A DNA stretch of 34,646 nucleotides from Bacteroidota bacterium (GTDB lineage: Bacteria; Bacteroidota; Bacteroidia; Palsa-965): the NCBI GenBank assembly GCA_003153435.1, contig PLYR01000087.1, positions 1-34,646 on the forward strand. The letters are read 5' to 3'. A program made the translations under genes and the position numbers. The notes beneath the pieces were generated by a model. The model had not been told where the DNA came from and searched no databases. It saw only the letters and a program-made list of their open reading frames with translations. Below, piece by piece: positions 7,105 through 14,739 of this stretch; the first letter of the stretch is position 1, and each line of letters begins with the position of its first letter.

Positions 7105-8982
7105 TTATTTATTCACTACAAACTTACCGTTCAGTTTACCGAAATCGGTCATGAGCGTGTAGAAATAAGTTCCGGAAGCATAAGCACCTAAATCGAGGTG
7201 TGTAGTATGCTGACCCAAGTTAGCATGTTCCTTGATTGTTCCAACCTGTTTACCGGCAACATCGGTAACGGTGATCACTATATCGCTGGATTTATTCAGC
7301 TGGTAGTTGATCGATATGCTTTGCATAGCAGGGTTAGGATAAGCCGAAATAAGGCTCATATCCAGGTTATGCTCCTGAATGCCTGCAGGGCCTTTCAGAA
7401 TGTTGAGGCGAATCATAGGCAAGGTGGTGATGTATCCCCAGGCTGGAGTTGGTGTTTGTCCGGCTGGGAATACAAAAGAGGTATGTAAAGGCTGGTCAGT
7501 CACTTGGTCTGCTCCGATCATGACACCTTGAGAGGCTGATGTGCTGGAACCGGCAACCTGACCTGTGGCCGAAACGGCTGCAATATAAGTACCGGGAAGC
7601 ACGGGCATGGTCGTCGTCATGGTAATCCATTTACCCAAACCGGTCTTGCTTGCAATATTCATGATGGCGGAAGTGGCAATCTCATTGAACGCACCCGTAG
7701 AATCTACACGCAGCAGATGATAGGTCATGGTGGTACCTGGAGCTGTAGAGGTATCGATGAAAGCCGAAATACTGCTCACTGTTGTGGCAACAGGAATCTG
7801 ATACAAGTTGGCAATCATGGAATTGTCGACATCACCACCGGTATAATCCACACTTGCAATGGTGCCTGATATTGGCAGCATTCCATTGTCACGTGCAAAT
7901 ACCGTGTCGGTAACAGAGAACAAACGGGTAACCCCATTGTTCGCCGTATCGGCAGGGAGTTCAACCTGGGTTTGGGAAATTTCCAAACGGGCTGTATAGC
8001 TGGCTGGTATAGAAGCCGGTGTAAATACAGTAAGGGTATCAAACAGGGTATCTCCGGCTAAATAGGCCAAAGAGGAATGAACACCACTGGTCTGATTGTA
8101 AACGGTGGAAGATGCATTGTGGATTCCCACCATAAGTTTGTTATTGGTTTGTGTAGCTGTTCCCTGATTCGAGATCGCTGCACGGAAAGTCATAGGCACG
8201 ATCTGAGTTACCGGAGTTTGGGTATAATATCCTCCACCCTGGTATCCGAAATCCAGATAGGCTTTATCGAGAGACAGGTCATTGGCTGGAATATCCTCTA
8301 AATACACATCATCCACCATCCAGGAATAAGAACAGCCTGAACCGGTACCCAAACTGCTTGGGCTCCAGAATTCAAAACGAATCCATACTGTTGACTGACC
8401 TCCTACAACGGCAGAAATATTAAGCTTGACTTGAGTAGGATTAGTAGGACAGTAATTATTCGTCTGAACCAGCTGGTTTACTTCATAAGAGGTCCAGGTA
8501 GTACCGTTGATACTGACCAACACGTAGGTGCTGTCAATATAACGGCGGTATTGCTCCTGGAATACCAGATTTACGTAAGGGTGCAACGAACAGTTAATGG
8601 CAGTAGCATTTGTCAGATCAGCAATCTGGTTTCCACTGCAATCGTTATCGGAGTCGAATGTTGCAAATCCATTAGCATGGGTAGTGGAATTGATTTTGGT
8701 AATTTTGTATGTACCGATAGGTCCGATGGTATCTATTTTCCAGAGACCAGGACCGGCCGATGAGGTCATGGTCCAGTTTGTTTTAACCGAGAAATCATCT
8801 GACCAGAATCCGAGCTGGGTGACAGAAGGATGTGTAATCATATGACGCGACTCCGTTTGTTTGTTGCTGACCTTCCCTTTCACGGCATGGGGATGCAGGA
8901 CTTTCATTTTTTCTGCTCCTTGCTGGCTGTACATTGCCACACCCAGGAACAAAAGGGAGCAGCTCATGATCGTTTTTTTCAT
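7105..8982 (-). CDS. secreted protein with jelly-roll/MAM-like domain and T9SS type A sorting domain
   Basis: A 625-aa secreted protein. The signal peptide is residues 1-20 (MKKTIMSCSLLFLGVAMYSQ). Residues about 55-235 look like a MAM or concanavalin-type jelly-roll module: it starts LGFWSDDFSVKTNWTM and ends YSWMVDDVYLEDI, with 'TYVLVSINGTTWTSYEV' in the middle. Several Ig-like beta regions follow. The final about 80 residues are a T9SS type A domain: ISAYPNPAMQSISINYQL, then VTDVAGKQVG, then YASGTYFYTL, ending KFVVNK. The role is probably extracellular adhesion or scaffold; no catalytic motif was recognised. Its own promoter and terminator are visible, so it is monocistronic. Confidence 0.83.
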   Translation of the reverse strand: MKKTIMSCSLLFLGVAMYSQQGAEKMKVLHPHAVKGKVSNKQTESRHMITHPSVTQLGFWSDDFSVKTNWTMTSSAGPGLWKIDTIGPIGTYKITKINSTTHANGFATFDSDNDCSGNQIADLTNATAINCSLHPYVNLVFQEQYRRYIDSTYVLVSINGTTWTSYEVNQLVQTNNYCPTNPTQVKLNISAVVGGQSTVWIRFEFWSPSSLGTGSGCSYSWMVDDVYLEDIPANDLSLDKAYLDFGYQGGGYYTQTPVTQIVPMTFRAAISNQGTATQTNNKLMVGIHNASSTVYNQTSGVHSSLAYLAGDTLFDTLTVFTPASIPASYTARLEISQTQVELPADTANNGVTRLFSVTDTVFARDNGMLPISGTIASVDYTGGDVDNSMIANLYQIPVATTVSSISAFIDTSTAPGTTMTYHLLRVDSTGAFNEIATSAIMNIASKTGLGKWITMTTTMPVLPGTYIAAVSATGQVAGSSTSASQGVMIGADQVTDQPLHTSFVFPAGQTPTPAWGYITTLPMIRLNILKGPAGIQEHNLDMSLISAYPNPAMQSISINYQLNKSSDIVITVTDVAGKQVGTIKEHANLGQHTTHLDLGAYASGTYFYTLMTDFGKLNGKFVVNK

Positions 8983-9067
8983 GATAATTTTTTTTGGTTA
9001 ATAATGAATACTGATAAATCCGCTGTAGGGCACAGTTCAATGCAATGAGAAAATTACTGATGGAGGT

Positions 9068-9097
9068 CAAATATACGAATCTTACTGATTATCCCAA
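9068..9097 (-). promoter_or_regulatory. Bacteroidota-type promoter for the 7105-8982 gene
   Basis: On the minus strand TTG (9097-9095), then 19 nt, then TATATTTG (9075-9068) match the phylum consensus TTG-N19-TAnnTTTG exactly. The predicted transcript starts near 9061, giving a leader of about 80 nt. Confidence 0.7.
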
Positions 9098-9240
9098 TGG
9101 CGCGGAGATGAAGCACCGATTGTAAGTTAGCATATCCGTTGCCAACAAGCTATCGTACTTTCTGTATCGTCAAATAGCTCATTCAATTTACTCAGCAATC
9201 CTCAACCAGCTATTATATCATTAATTATAATAATTGTTTT

Positions 9241-9248
9241 TATATTTG
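9241..9248 (+). promoter_or_regulatory. possible -7 element very close to the phosphatase start codon
   Basis: TATATTTG matches TAnnTTTG but ends only 4 nt before the ATG at 9253, and no TTG lies 19 nt upstream. If used, the mRNA would be leaderless or nearly so. The 9098-9240 stretch otherwise shows only AT-rich sequence. Confidence 0.25.
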
Positions 9249-9252
9249 AAAG

Positions 9253-11616
9253 ATGCTGGATAAGTTAATAAGAAACACCTTGTTTGTAATACTCCTGGGA
9301 ACACTCCATATGTACTCCCAGAACAAGTACTATATAGATAGTTTATCTGCCAAGGTTAAAAGTGAAAAAAGCGCCTACCAAAGGGCAGAAGATTATTACC
9401 TGCTTTTTGATGAGACCTACAAGTCTGATACTGGCTCCAGCAATGCATACTGGCGAAAGTCCCTTAAAGAATCTGAAGCTATTACGGATGCTGGCCAAAA
9501 AGCAGACTTCCTTTTCAGAAAAATCATGCATGACTTTAATATGCATCATTATAAAGAGTGCAAAACAGAATTGGATGCCATTTCTCTAAAAGTAAAAAGT
9601 AATCCATCCCTTGCTGGTAAGTACCACTGCTCTCTTGGAATGTATTTAATTGATAACCACACCGAAAGTGATACGGCTCATAAACGTATTGTATCCCAGT
9701 TCAACAAAGCAATAAAAGAAATCGGGAACTCTGATAATGAATGGCTGGCTAAGGCGTATATGGGTCTCTTCTATTTTTATTATCAGGATAAGCAACGCGA
9801 AAAATTAGCCGAGCTTCTTCCTAAAGTGGATTCTATAGTGGCACTTGTGCCACCCACAATTCGGGCTAAAGATTTTCATTTAATGGGCCGGATACTCAAA
9901 TTCTCCGAATATAGTTCCAAGGCATATATAGAAAATAAAAAAGCATTGGAGTGCTATCGTCTTTGCAGAGATTCTATAAACATCGCTGGGCTAATGATTA
10001 ATTTAGTAAGCGCTGAATATGACATACCCGATGCGGAAATGAAGAGTTCTCTTCTGAAAGCAATCGGTATTTTAAAAAGAAACGCTTCCCTGAATCCAGA
10101 CAAAACAAACCAGAATATGTCAAGCGCTTACATGCGCTTGGCTAAAATATATGATTCGGAAAAGGATACAGTCCAGTGTCTCAGAAGCTTTGAACTTGCC
10201 CATATCCATAATAATAAAGGTGGAAATTTTAGGAACGAACCCCTTGTATTGGGTGAAATGGGGAATGCCTATCGAAGATTCGGATACCTCGATTCTGCCA
10301 TGATTATTGAAAATAAATCGCTACAACTGCGTGAGAAGTTTCATATAACCGAGGGGATCATGTATTGCTATGCAAGCATCTCTCAAATTTATCTTGCCAA
10401 AAAAGATTATCGGGAAGCCATAACCTACGCGAACAAGGCCATGAAACTTAGTATACAGTCTGGCTATCATGATTATGATGATAATTATCTCTCGGTGTTA
10501 GCTCTGGCTTATTCAAAAACAGGTGACTTCAAGCAGGCTTATGATTATCAAACGAGGTATTACAATTATACTGACTCAATGACGAAATTACATAACGACA
10601 AAGAGGTTTATAGATTAAAGAGTGAGGAGAAGGAAGCGGAACAACAAGCCGAGTTCAACAAAAAAACAGCGCTGGCTAAGATAGAACAGGAAAAAAGAGA
10701 TGTTATCACAGCCTCCAACAGTAAGCGGCAAAAATTGTACATTTTATTTACTTTACTGATTGCCGCTGCTTCCGGCATTGTTGCGTATGTGGTTTTCCGT
10801 TCTTTAAAAATAACCCGCAGGCAGAAAGCTGAAATTGAAATTCAAAAGGAATTGGTTCAGGAAAAAAATAAAGAGATATTAGACTCCATCGCTTACGCCA
10901 AAAGACTCCAGGATGCCATCTTACCCCCATTGAGTCTAGTCACCCAATGCCTGCCAGAATCCTTCGTGTTGTACAGACCTAAAGATATTGTTGCGGGTGA
11001 CTTTTATTGGATGGAGCAGACAGACGATACTATTTTAATAGCTGCCGCTGATTGTACCGGACATGGGGTACCAGGCGCTCTGGTTAGTGTTGTTTGTTCC
11101 AATGCTTTAAACCGAACCGTAAAAGAGTTTCACATTGAGGAACCCGGAAAGATATTGAACAAAGTACGGGAACTGGTGCTCGAAACCTTTGAAAAAAGTG
11201 AAGGAAATATTCAGGATGGTATGGACATCTCCATGTGCTGCATAAACAGAAACACCAAAGAAATTCAATGGAGCGGCGCTAATAATGCACTCTGGTACAT
11301 TCATCATGGAGAAATGAGTGAAGTGCCAGCGAATAAGCAACCTATTGGTAAAATTGATAACCCGATGCCTTTCAGCACGCATAACCTGAGCTTGCAAAAG
11401 GGTGACCTGTTATACCTCTTCACAGACGGCTATGCCGATCAGTTTGGAGGACCCAAAGGAAAAAAATTTAAATACAAACAATTGCAACGAATTTTAATGG
11501 AGAACATGTCCATGTCTATGGAGGAGCAAAAGAAAGTATTGGAAGACAATCTTACTCAATGGAAAGGTAACTTAGAACAAGTGGATGATGTTCTTATTAT
11601 CGGTATAAAATTATAA
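9253..11616 (+). CDS. membrane TPR-sensor with SpoIIE/PP2C-type serine phosphatase domain
   Basis: A 787-aa protein. A signal peptide or anchor is at residues 1-22 (ending MYSQ). A helical TPR region spans about 25-450, with clear repeats such as GEMGNAYRRFGYLDSAMI and ISQIYLAKKDYREAITYANK. A transmembrane helix is at about 494-516 (LYILFTLLIAAASGIVAYVVF), then a coiled coil with many Gln/Glu/Lys. The SpoIIE phosphatase domain fills about 565-787. Metal-binding acids are visible: Asp583 in VAGDFYW, Asp600 in ADCTGHGVPGA and Asp778-Asp779 in VDDVLIIG. By family knowledge the periplasmic TPRs sense a signal and the cytosolic domain removes phosphate from serine, often on STAS anti-anti-sigma proteins. 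A STAS-like gene lies at 13347, but no partner kinase was seen. Confidence 0.88.
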   Translation: MLDKLIRNTLFVILLGTLHMYSQNKYYIDSLSAKVKSEKSAYQRAEDYYLLFDETYKSDTGSSNAYWRKSLKESEAITDAGQKADFLFRKIMHDFNMHHYKECKTELDAISLKVKSNPSLAGKYHCSLGMYLIDNHTESDTAHKRIVSQFNKAIKEIGNSDNEWLAKAYMGLFYFYYQDKQREKLAELLPKVDSIVALVPPTIRAKDFHLMGRILKFSEYSSKAYIENKKALECYRLCRDSINIAGLMINLVSAEYDIPDAEMKSSLLKAIGILKRNASLNPDKTNQNMSSAYMRLAKIYDSEKDTVQCLRSFELAHIHNNKGGNFRNEPLVLGEMGNAYRRFGYLDSAMIIENKSLQLREKFHITEGIMYCYASISQIYLAKKDYREAITYANKAMKLSIQSGYHDYDDNYLSVLALAYSKTGDFKQAYDYQTRYYNYTDSMTKLHNDKEVYRLKSEEKEAEQQAEFNKKTALAKIEQEKRDVITASNSKRQKLYILFTLLIAAASGIVAYVVFRSLKITRRQKAEIEIQKELVQEKNKEILDSIAYAKRLQDAILPPLSLVTQCLPESFVLYRPKDIVAGDFYWMEQTDDTILIAAADCTGHGVPGALVSVVCSNALNRTVKEFHIEEPGKILNKVRELVLETFEKSEGNIQDGMDISMCCINRNTKEIQWSGANNALWYIHHGEMSEVPANKQPIGKIDNPMPFSTHNLSLQKGDLLYLFTDGYADQFGGPKGKKFKYKQLQRILMENMSMSMEEQKKVLEDNLTQWKGNLEQVDDVLIIGIKL

Positions 11617-11807
11617 GCTTTACAGATCTAATCAATCCCCACAATCTCAAAATCTACGAGATCAATCTTTATAAAGACTGATATTCCTGAGCTAAATAGC
11701 CTAACCATCTCATTTACTATACAAACTCTCATTCTACAAGAAGTAATCCCTTCCTTGAACAAATTCCTTTTTAGTTAATCGGGAATCATTCCGAAGCTAG
11801 TAAAAGT

Positions 11808-11828
11808 GACTTGGGAAGTGATTAGGTG
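11808..11828 (+). repeat. left cap of array: 21-bp terminal inverted repeat
   Basis: This 21-mer begins GACTTGGGAAG and ends TTAGGTG. It is the exact reverse complement of 12166-12186. It has the same length as the repeat period of the array. No target-site duplication is seen outside it (left flank AAAGT, right flank GCTCC). Confidence 0.85.
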
Positions 11829-12165
11829 TACTCCCTTCTTAGTAATAGTTACTCAATACTTAGATGGAGTTACTCAATTCTTAGTAATAGTTACTCAATA
11901 CTTAAATGGAGTAACTCAATTCTTAGTAATAGTTACTCTTTGTCTTAAGGAAGTCACTCAATTCTTAGTAATTGTGACTCTTTGTCAGAATGGAGTCACT
12001 TTTTTCTTAGTAATTGTTACTCTTTGTGTGAATGGAGTAACTTCTTTCTTAGTAATTGTTACTCCTTGCATGAATTGAGTAACTTCTCCTTTAGTAATAG
12101 TTACTCCATTTAAGAATTGAGTAACTTCTTCTATTGTAATTGTTACTCCATCTAAACAAGGAGAG

Positions 12166-12186
12166 CACCTAATCACTTCCCAAGTC
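12166..12186 (-). repeat. right cap of array: 21-bp terminal inverted repeat
   Basis: Begins CACCTAATC and ends CCCAAGTC; a perfect inverted copy of 11808-11828. Together the caps bound a 379-bp element. The rest of 11617-11790 holds no gene or clear structure that I can see. Confidence 0.85.
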
Positions 12187-12271
12187 GCTCCGTTTGAACC
12201 GGAACAACTTTAGTTCTCACGGAGACTTCTTTTTTCTGCCATTTTGTCAATTCAATTTCAAAATCAGACAT
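12173..12271 (-). CDS. possible 32-aa microprotein ending in the array cap
   Basis: An ATG-initiated frame on the minus strand encodes 32 residues: MSDFEIELTKWQ, then KKEVSVRTKVVPVQTERLGK. The amino-acid mix looks protein-like (amphipathic, charged), but there is no ribosome-binding site or homology I recognise. Its stop codon falls inside the right inverted repeat and overlaps a GTG from which an array frame could continue. It could be a real small gene, a fragment of a lost gene, or chance. Confidence 0.25.
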   Translation of the reverse strand: MSDFEIELTKWQKKEVSVRTKVVPVQTERLGK

Positions 12272-12284
12272 GCTCAGAGGGGGA

Positions 12285-12413
12285 TTAAGAAGCGCCCCTT
12301 GACCGATAACTATCGGTCTTAGCAAACTTCAGTGCCTTAGTGACGGCTTTGGCGAAATACATCCTTTCGCCAATCCTATCCTCCATTGAAGAACTTTTCT
12401 TAAACTTGCTCAT
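12285..12413 (-). CDS. possible 42-aa basic microprotein
   Basis: An ATG-initiated minus-strand frame of 42 residues, MSKFKKSSSMEDRIGERMY then FAKAVTKALKFAKTDSYRSR then GAS. It is rich in Lys and Arg and would be strongly basic. Its last ten codons run through the palindrome at 12301-12318, which looks like a dispersed intergenic repeat, so the C-terminal part may not be ancestral. It starts 15 nt from, and divergent to, the 12429 gene. No function can be assigned. Confidence 0.3.
   Translation of the reverse strand: MSKFKKSSSMEDRIGERMYFAKAVTKALKFAKTDSYRSRGAS
12301..12318. repeat. palindrome GACCGATA-AC-TATCGGTC
   Basis: A perfect 8-bp inverted repeat around 2 nt. It resembles the short palindromic repeats found between Bacteroidota genes. 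It lies between the array and the GIY-YIG-like gene. Confidence 0.6.
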
Positions 12414-12428
12414 TATCCGATTTATAAC

Positions 12429-13301
12429 ATGAATATGACCACCGAAACCTGTATCCGTTTCTCAAAACCTTGTTCCCTTTCCGAGTTTATCAAACAGCCA
12501 GAAGCCGATTTGCCCGGTGTATATATCTGGGGAACGGAGGAGAAAGGACACTTTATTCCTTATTATGTAGGGGAGTCAACCACCAGTGTTAAAATGAGGG
12601 TATTAAAGCATAAGGCTGATATACTGAAAGATACCAGCACCTACCGGAGACTGAAGGCCTCTTATTCCAATTTTTATATGGACCCTGGCTTCCCGGCTTA
12701 TGTGGAAATTCCCAAAGGACATAATACAACCCACCTGAAAGCGAGGGAGCTGAAACAGGGCATGCCTGAAGCAACACCGCTGAATGATGAGGAGTGGTTT
12801 AAGAACAGAGAGCATTTTTTAAATTCCGTCTATTATTATAATCATAAAGAATTCTTCCCAGGTTTACCGGATCTTAAGGAATTCTCCATCCAAAACCTCC
12901 CCGCATCAAGATTACAAGAGGATATCCTGAGAGTTTGGCTGGAACAGAATCTGTTCAGGGTTATGTATTGGACGATACCCGCCGAGGGAGTACCTGGAAA
13001 GAACACACCTGTTGTAACCCAGGACCTGCTTGATTGGCAGAATAAAGCAGCCGACGAAGGCATCCAACCCAAAGATCAAAAGCGCTGGGTCATGGAAGTA
13101 TTGGAGGCTTTTACTAAATTCTCTCTCAAAGGAAAAACTGGTAGTACCAGCATCAGTATTACCGAGCTTAAAAAGAGATGGGCGAAACTTGGAATGGATC
13201 CTTCTCTGTCGATCTGTTCAGATGAGGTACTGGTGAGTACGGTCATAAGCGATTTGAAATATCATAATTTTGCAACAGGACAGGTTGATCCTTATATCTA
13301 A
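12429..13301 (+). CDS. GIY-YIG-like domain protein, function unknown
   Basis: A 290-aa protein. The N-terminal part has the spacing of a GIY-YIG nuclease fold: GVYIW (residues 30-34), then YYVGES (45-50), then an Arg (Arg57) in KMRVLKHK. A Glu/Asn pair that could complete the site is in WLEQNLF (Glu172, Asn174), later than in the compact family, because an insert of about 90 residues lies between. The C-terminal third (from about 215) is a charged helical domain with KRWVMEVLEAFTKFSLKG. The nuclease reading is an inference from the motif only; the protein could bind rather than cut nucleic acid. The STAS-like gene follows 45 nt downstream, so the two and the beta-lactamase gene may form one operon. 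Confidence 0.6.
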   Translation: MNMTTETCIRFSKPCSLSEFIKQPEADLPGVYIWGTEEKGHFIPYYVGESTTSVKMRVLKHKADILKDTSTYRRLKASYSNFYMDPGFPAYVEIPKGHNTTHLKARELKQGMPEATPLNDEEWFKNREHFLNSVYYYNHKEFFPGLPDLKEFSIQNLPASRLQEDILRVWLEQNLFRVMYWTIPAEGVPGKNTPVVTQDLLDWQNKAADEGIQPKDQKRWVMEVLEAFTKFSLKGKTGSTSISITELKKRWAKLGMDPSLSICSDEVLVSTVISDLKYHNFATGQVDPYI

Positions 13302-13346
13302 AAAGCTAGTCGAACAGAATTGACATACTCTCTATAGAAAGAAATC

Positions 13347-13745
13347 ATGCAAGGATCAAATACTAATACAAAAAGTATTGATTTTGAAAAAGGTATTGCA
13401 GAATATCGGGAGGATGGTATTGTTTATATCTGTTATAAGGAGGGCACTGTTATAGATCCTGCTTTGCAGCTAGAGATGCACGACATGTTCCTTCAACTTT
13501 GCGATGGGAAAAAACCTCCTTTCCTGTTCTCAGCGATGGATTATGTTACTGTGACCAAGGAAGGAAGAGAAAACGCGAAGAAGATGGAACCTATATTCCC
13601 CGGATCTGCAGTGGCTGTGTTGGCGGATAGTGTGGCCTACCGTTTGATTGCTAATTTTTACCTCAAAGTTCAAAGACCTAAAGTGCCTTACCGGGTATTC
13701 AATAATGAAGAACTCGCTGTGAATTGGCTTAAAACCTTTTTGTAA
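13347..13745 (+). CDS. STAS/SpoIIAA-like small protein
   Basis: A 132-aa cytosolic protein. It starts with a strand pair (GIAEYREDGIVYICYKEGTV, residues 20-39). It alternates strands and helices (ALQLEMHDMFLQL; PPFLFSAMDYV; GSAVAVLADSVAYRLIANFYL) and ends with FNNEELAVNWLKTFL. This pattern resembles STAS-like domains (the DUF7793-type group in Bacteroidota), in which the last helix carries EExAxxWL. The family often has a regulatory, ligand-sensing or partner-switching role. The beta-lactamase gene starts 5 nt after its stop, so they are almost certainly co-transcribed. A link to the SpoIIE phosphatase at 9253 is conceivable but unproven. Confidence 0.6.
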   Translation: MQGSNTNTKSIDFEKGIAEYREDGIVYICYKEGTVIDPALQLEMHDMFLQLCDGKKPPFLFSAMDYVTVTKEGRENAKKMEPIFPGSAVAVLADSVAYRLIANFYLKVQRPKVPYRVFNNEELAVNWLKTFL

Positions 13746-13750
13746 AAAAC

Positions 13751-14692
13751 ATGAAACTTCCAGCTCTGGCCCTTGCCCTACTCCTTCTATCCTCCTGTGG
13801 TTCCCACAAAAGCCCCACAGATAGTACCCTAGTAAACGATCAAAAATCCAATCAGAACCAAGAATCAATTCTTCGGAAACAGCTGCTTGAAATATCCGAT
13901 TCGGCAAAAGGAACGGTAGGCATCTCTTTCTTCTGCCCGGAAGATGGTGACACTTTAAGCATTCATGGACATGACCACCTCCCCACGCAGAGCGTTTATA
14001 AGCTGATGCTCTCCATGGCTGTACTCGATCAGGTGGATCATGGAAAGTTAAAACTCGATGATAAAATCCATTTTGAAAAGACGGATGTTGTTCCGGACAC
14101 ACACAGTCCGATTCGGGATAAATATCCGAAAGGCATTCCCGATCTTCCTCTGAGCGAGATTCTGAGTGCGACGGTTTCTCAGAGTGATAATATCGGGTGC
14201 GACCGACTCTTTCGTTTGATCGGAGGGCCGAAGGTGGTGAATGATTATATCCATTCCATAGGAATCACGGAACTCAACATTGCTACCACCGAGCAAGAGA
14301 TGCATGGTGATTGGAACATACAATACACGAATTGGTGCAGCCCGCTGGCTATGGTTCAGATCCTGGATTGGATATTTAAGAAGAGTAATGCGGCTCCTTC
14401 CGGTGCCACTCCGGTTTATCTGAGAAAGCTGATGGTGGAAACGACCACCGGACCGAAACGGATTAAAGGACTTCTGCCCCCAAACACAGAGGTGGCACAT
14501 AAAACAGGATCAGGTCCAACAAACAAAGGGATTACTTCAGCAACGAATGATGCAGGCATTATCACCTTACCCAATGGAAAGCACCTGATCCTTGCGGTTT
14601 TCGTTTCCGATTCTAAAGCGAGTGAAGAGGTCCGCGAACGGGTGATGGCAAAAGTAGCAAAGGCTGTCTATGATTTCAAAACGTTGAAATAA
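13751..14692 (+). CDS. class A beta-lactamase, lipoprotein
   Basis: A 313-aa serine beta-lactamase of the Bacteroidota/PER-like A2 subgroup, which opens the beta-lactam ring. The N-terminus is a lipoprotein signal (ALLLLSSCGS, lipid-modified Cys16), so the enzyme is likely anchored in a membrane facing the periplasm or surface. Catalytic motifs are Ser81-Val-Tyr-Lys84 (SxxK), Ser145-Asp-Asn147 (SDN), a Glu in TTEQEMH (Glu181 or Glu183, the general base of the omega loop) and Lys251-Thr-Gly (KTG). The acid residue context lacks the classical LN after ExxL. Sequence closeness to QSVYKLMLSMAVLDQV places it with chromosomal Bacteroidota enzymes. No mobile-element sequence is next to it, so it seems intrinsic. 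Confidence 0.92.
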   Translation: MKLPALALALLLLSSCGSHKSPTDSTLVNDQKSNQNQESILRKQLLEISDSAKGTVGISFFCPEDGDTLSIHGHDHLPTQSVYKLMLSMAVLDQVDHGKLKLDDKIHFEKTDVVPDTHSPIRDKYPKGIPDLPLSEILSATVSQSDNIGCDRLFRLIGGPKVVNDYIHSIGITELNIATTEQEMHGDWNIQYTNWCSPLAMVQILDWIFKKSNAAPSGATPVYLRKLMVETTTGPKRIKGLLPPNTEVAHKTGSGPTNKGITSATNDAGIITLPNGKHLILAVFVSDSKASEEVRERVMAKVAKAVYDFKTLK

Positions 14693-14739
14693 GGTATACG
14701 AGAGTCTAGCAGAACAAATTTAAATTCCCCAAATGATTC

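Larger units (their letters stand above)
11791..12190. repeat. phased palindrome array: GTNAC every 21 bp
   Basis: The stretch is a tandem array with a 21-bp period that alternates two forms, so the sequence period is 42 bp. Form A contains TTAGTAATNGTTACTC and form B contains TGGAGTNACTC. The core pentamer GTNAC starts at 11848, 11869, 11890, 11911, 11932, 11953, 11974, 11995, 12016, 12037, 12058, 12079, 12100, 12121 and 12142: fifteen sites with no gain or loss of a single base. Another in-phase site is at 11806 (GTGAC), and degenerate ones lie at 11827 and 12184. The central base varies (T, A, C, G) while the palindrome is kept. 21 bp equals two helical turns, so all sites face one side of the DNA. 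Open frames exist on both strands, but neither spans the array. No known family was recognised. Confidence 0.9.

Noticed and set aside
11806-12078. 90-codon plus-strand frame in the array as a real protein gene
   Set aside because: It begins with GTG inside a palindrome, ends at a stop while the array continues unchanged, and the peptide is a pure consequence of the 21-bp period.
11791-12190. CRISPR array
   Set aside because: Units have no invariant repeat separated by unique spacers; the period is 21 bp, far too short, and no cas gene is nearby.
13751-14692. Beta-lactamase as a recently acquired resistance cassette
   Set aside because: No integron, transposase or insertion-sequence remnants lie nearby, and the sequence style matches neighbours; a native Bacteroidota enzyme is simpler.
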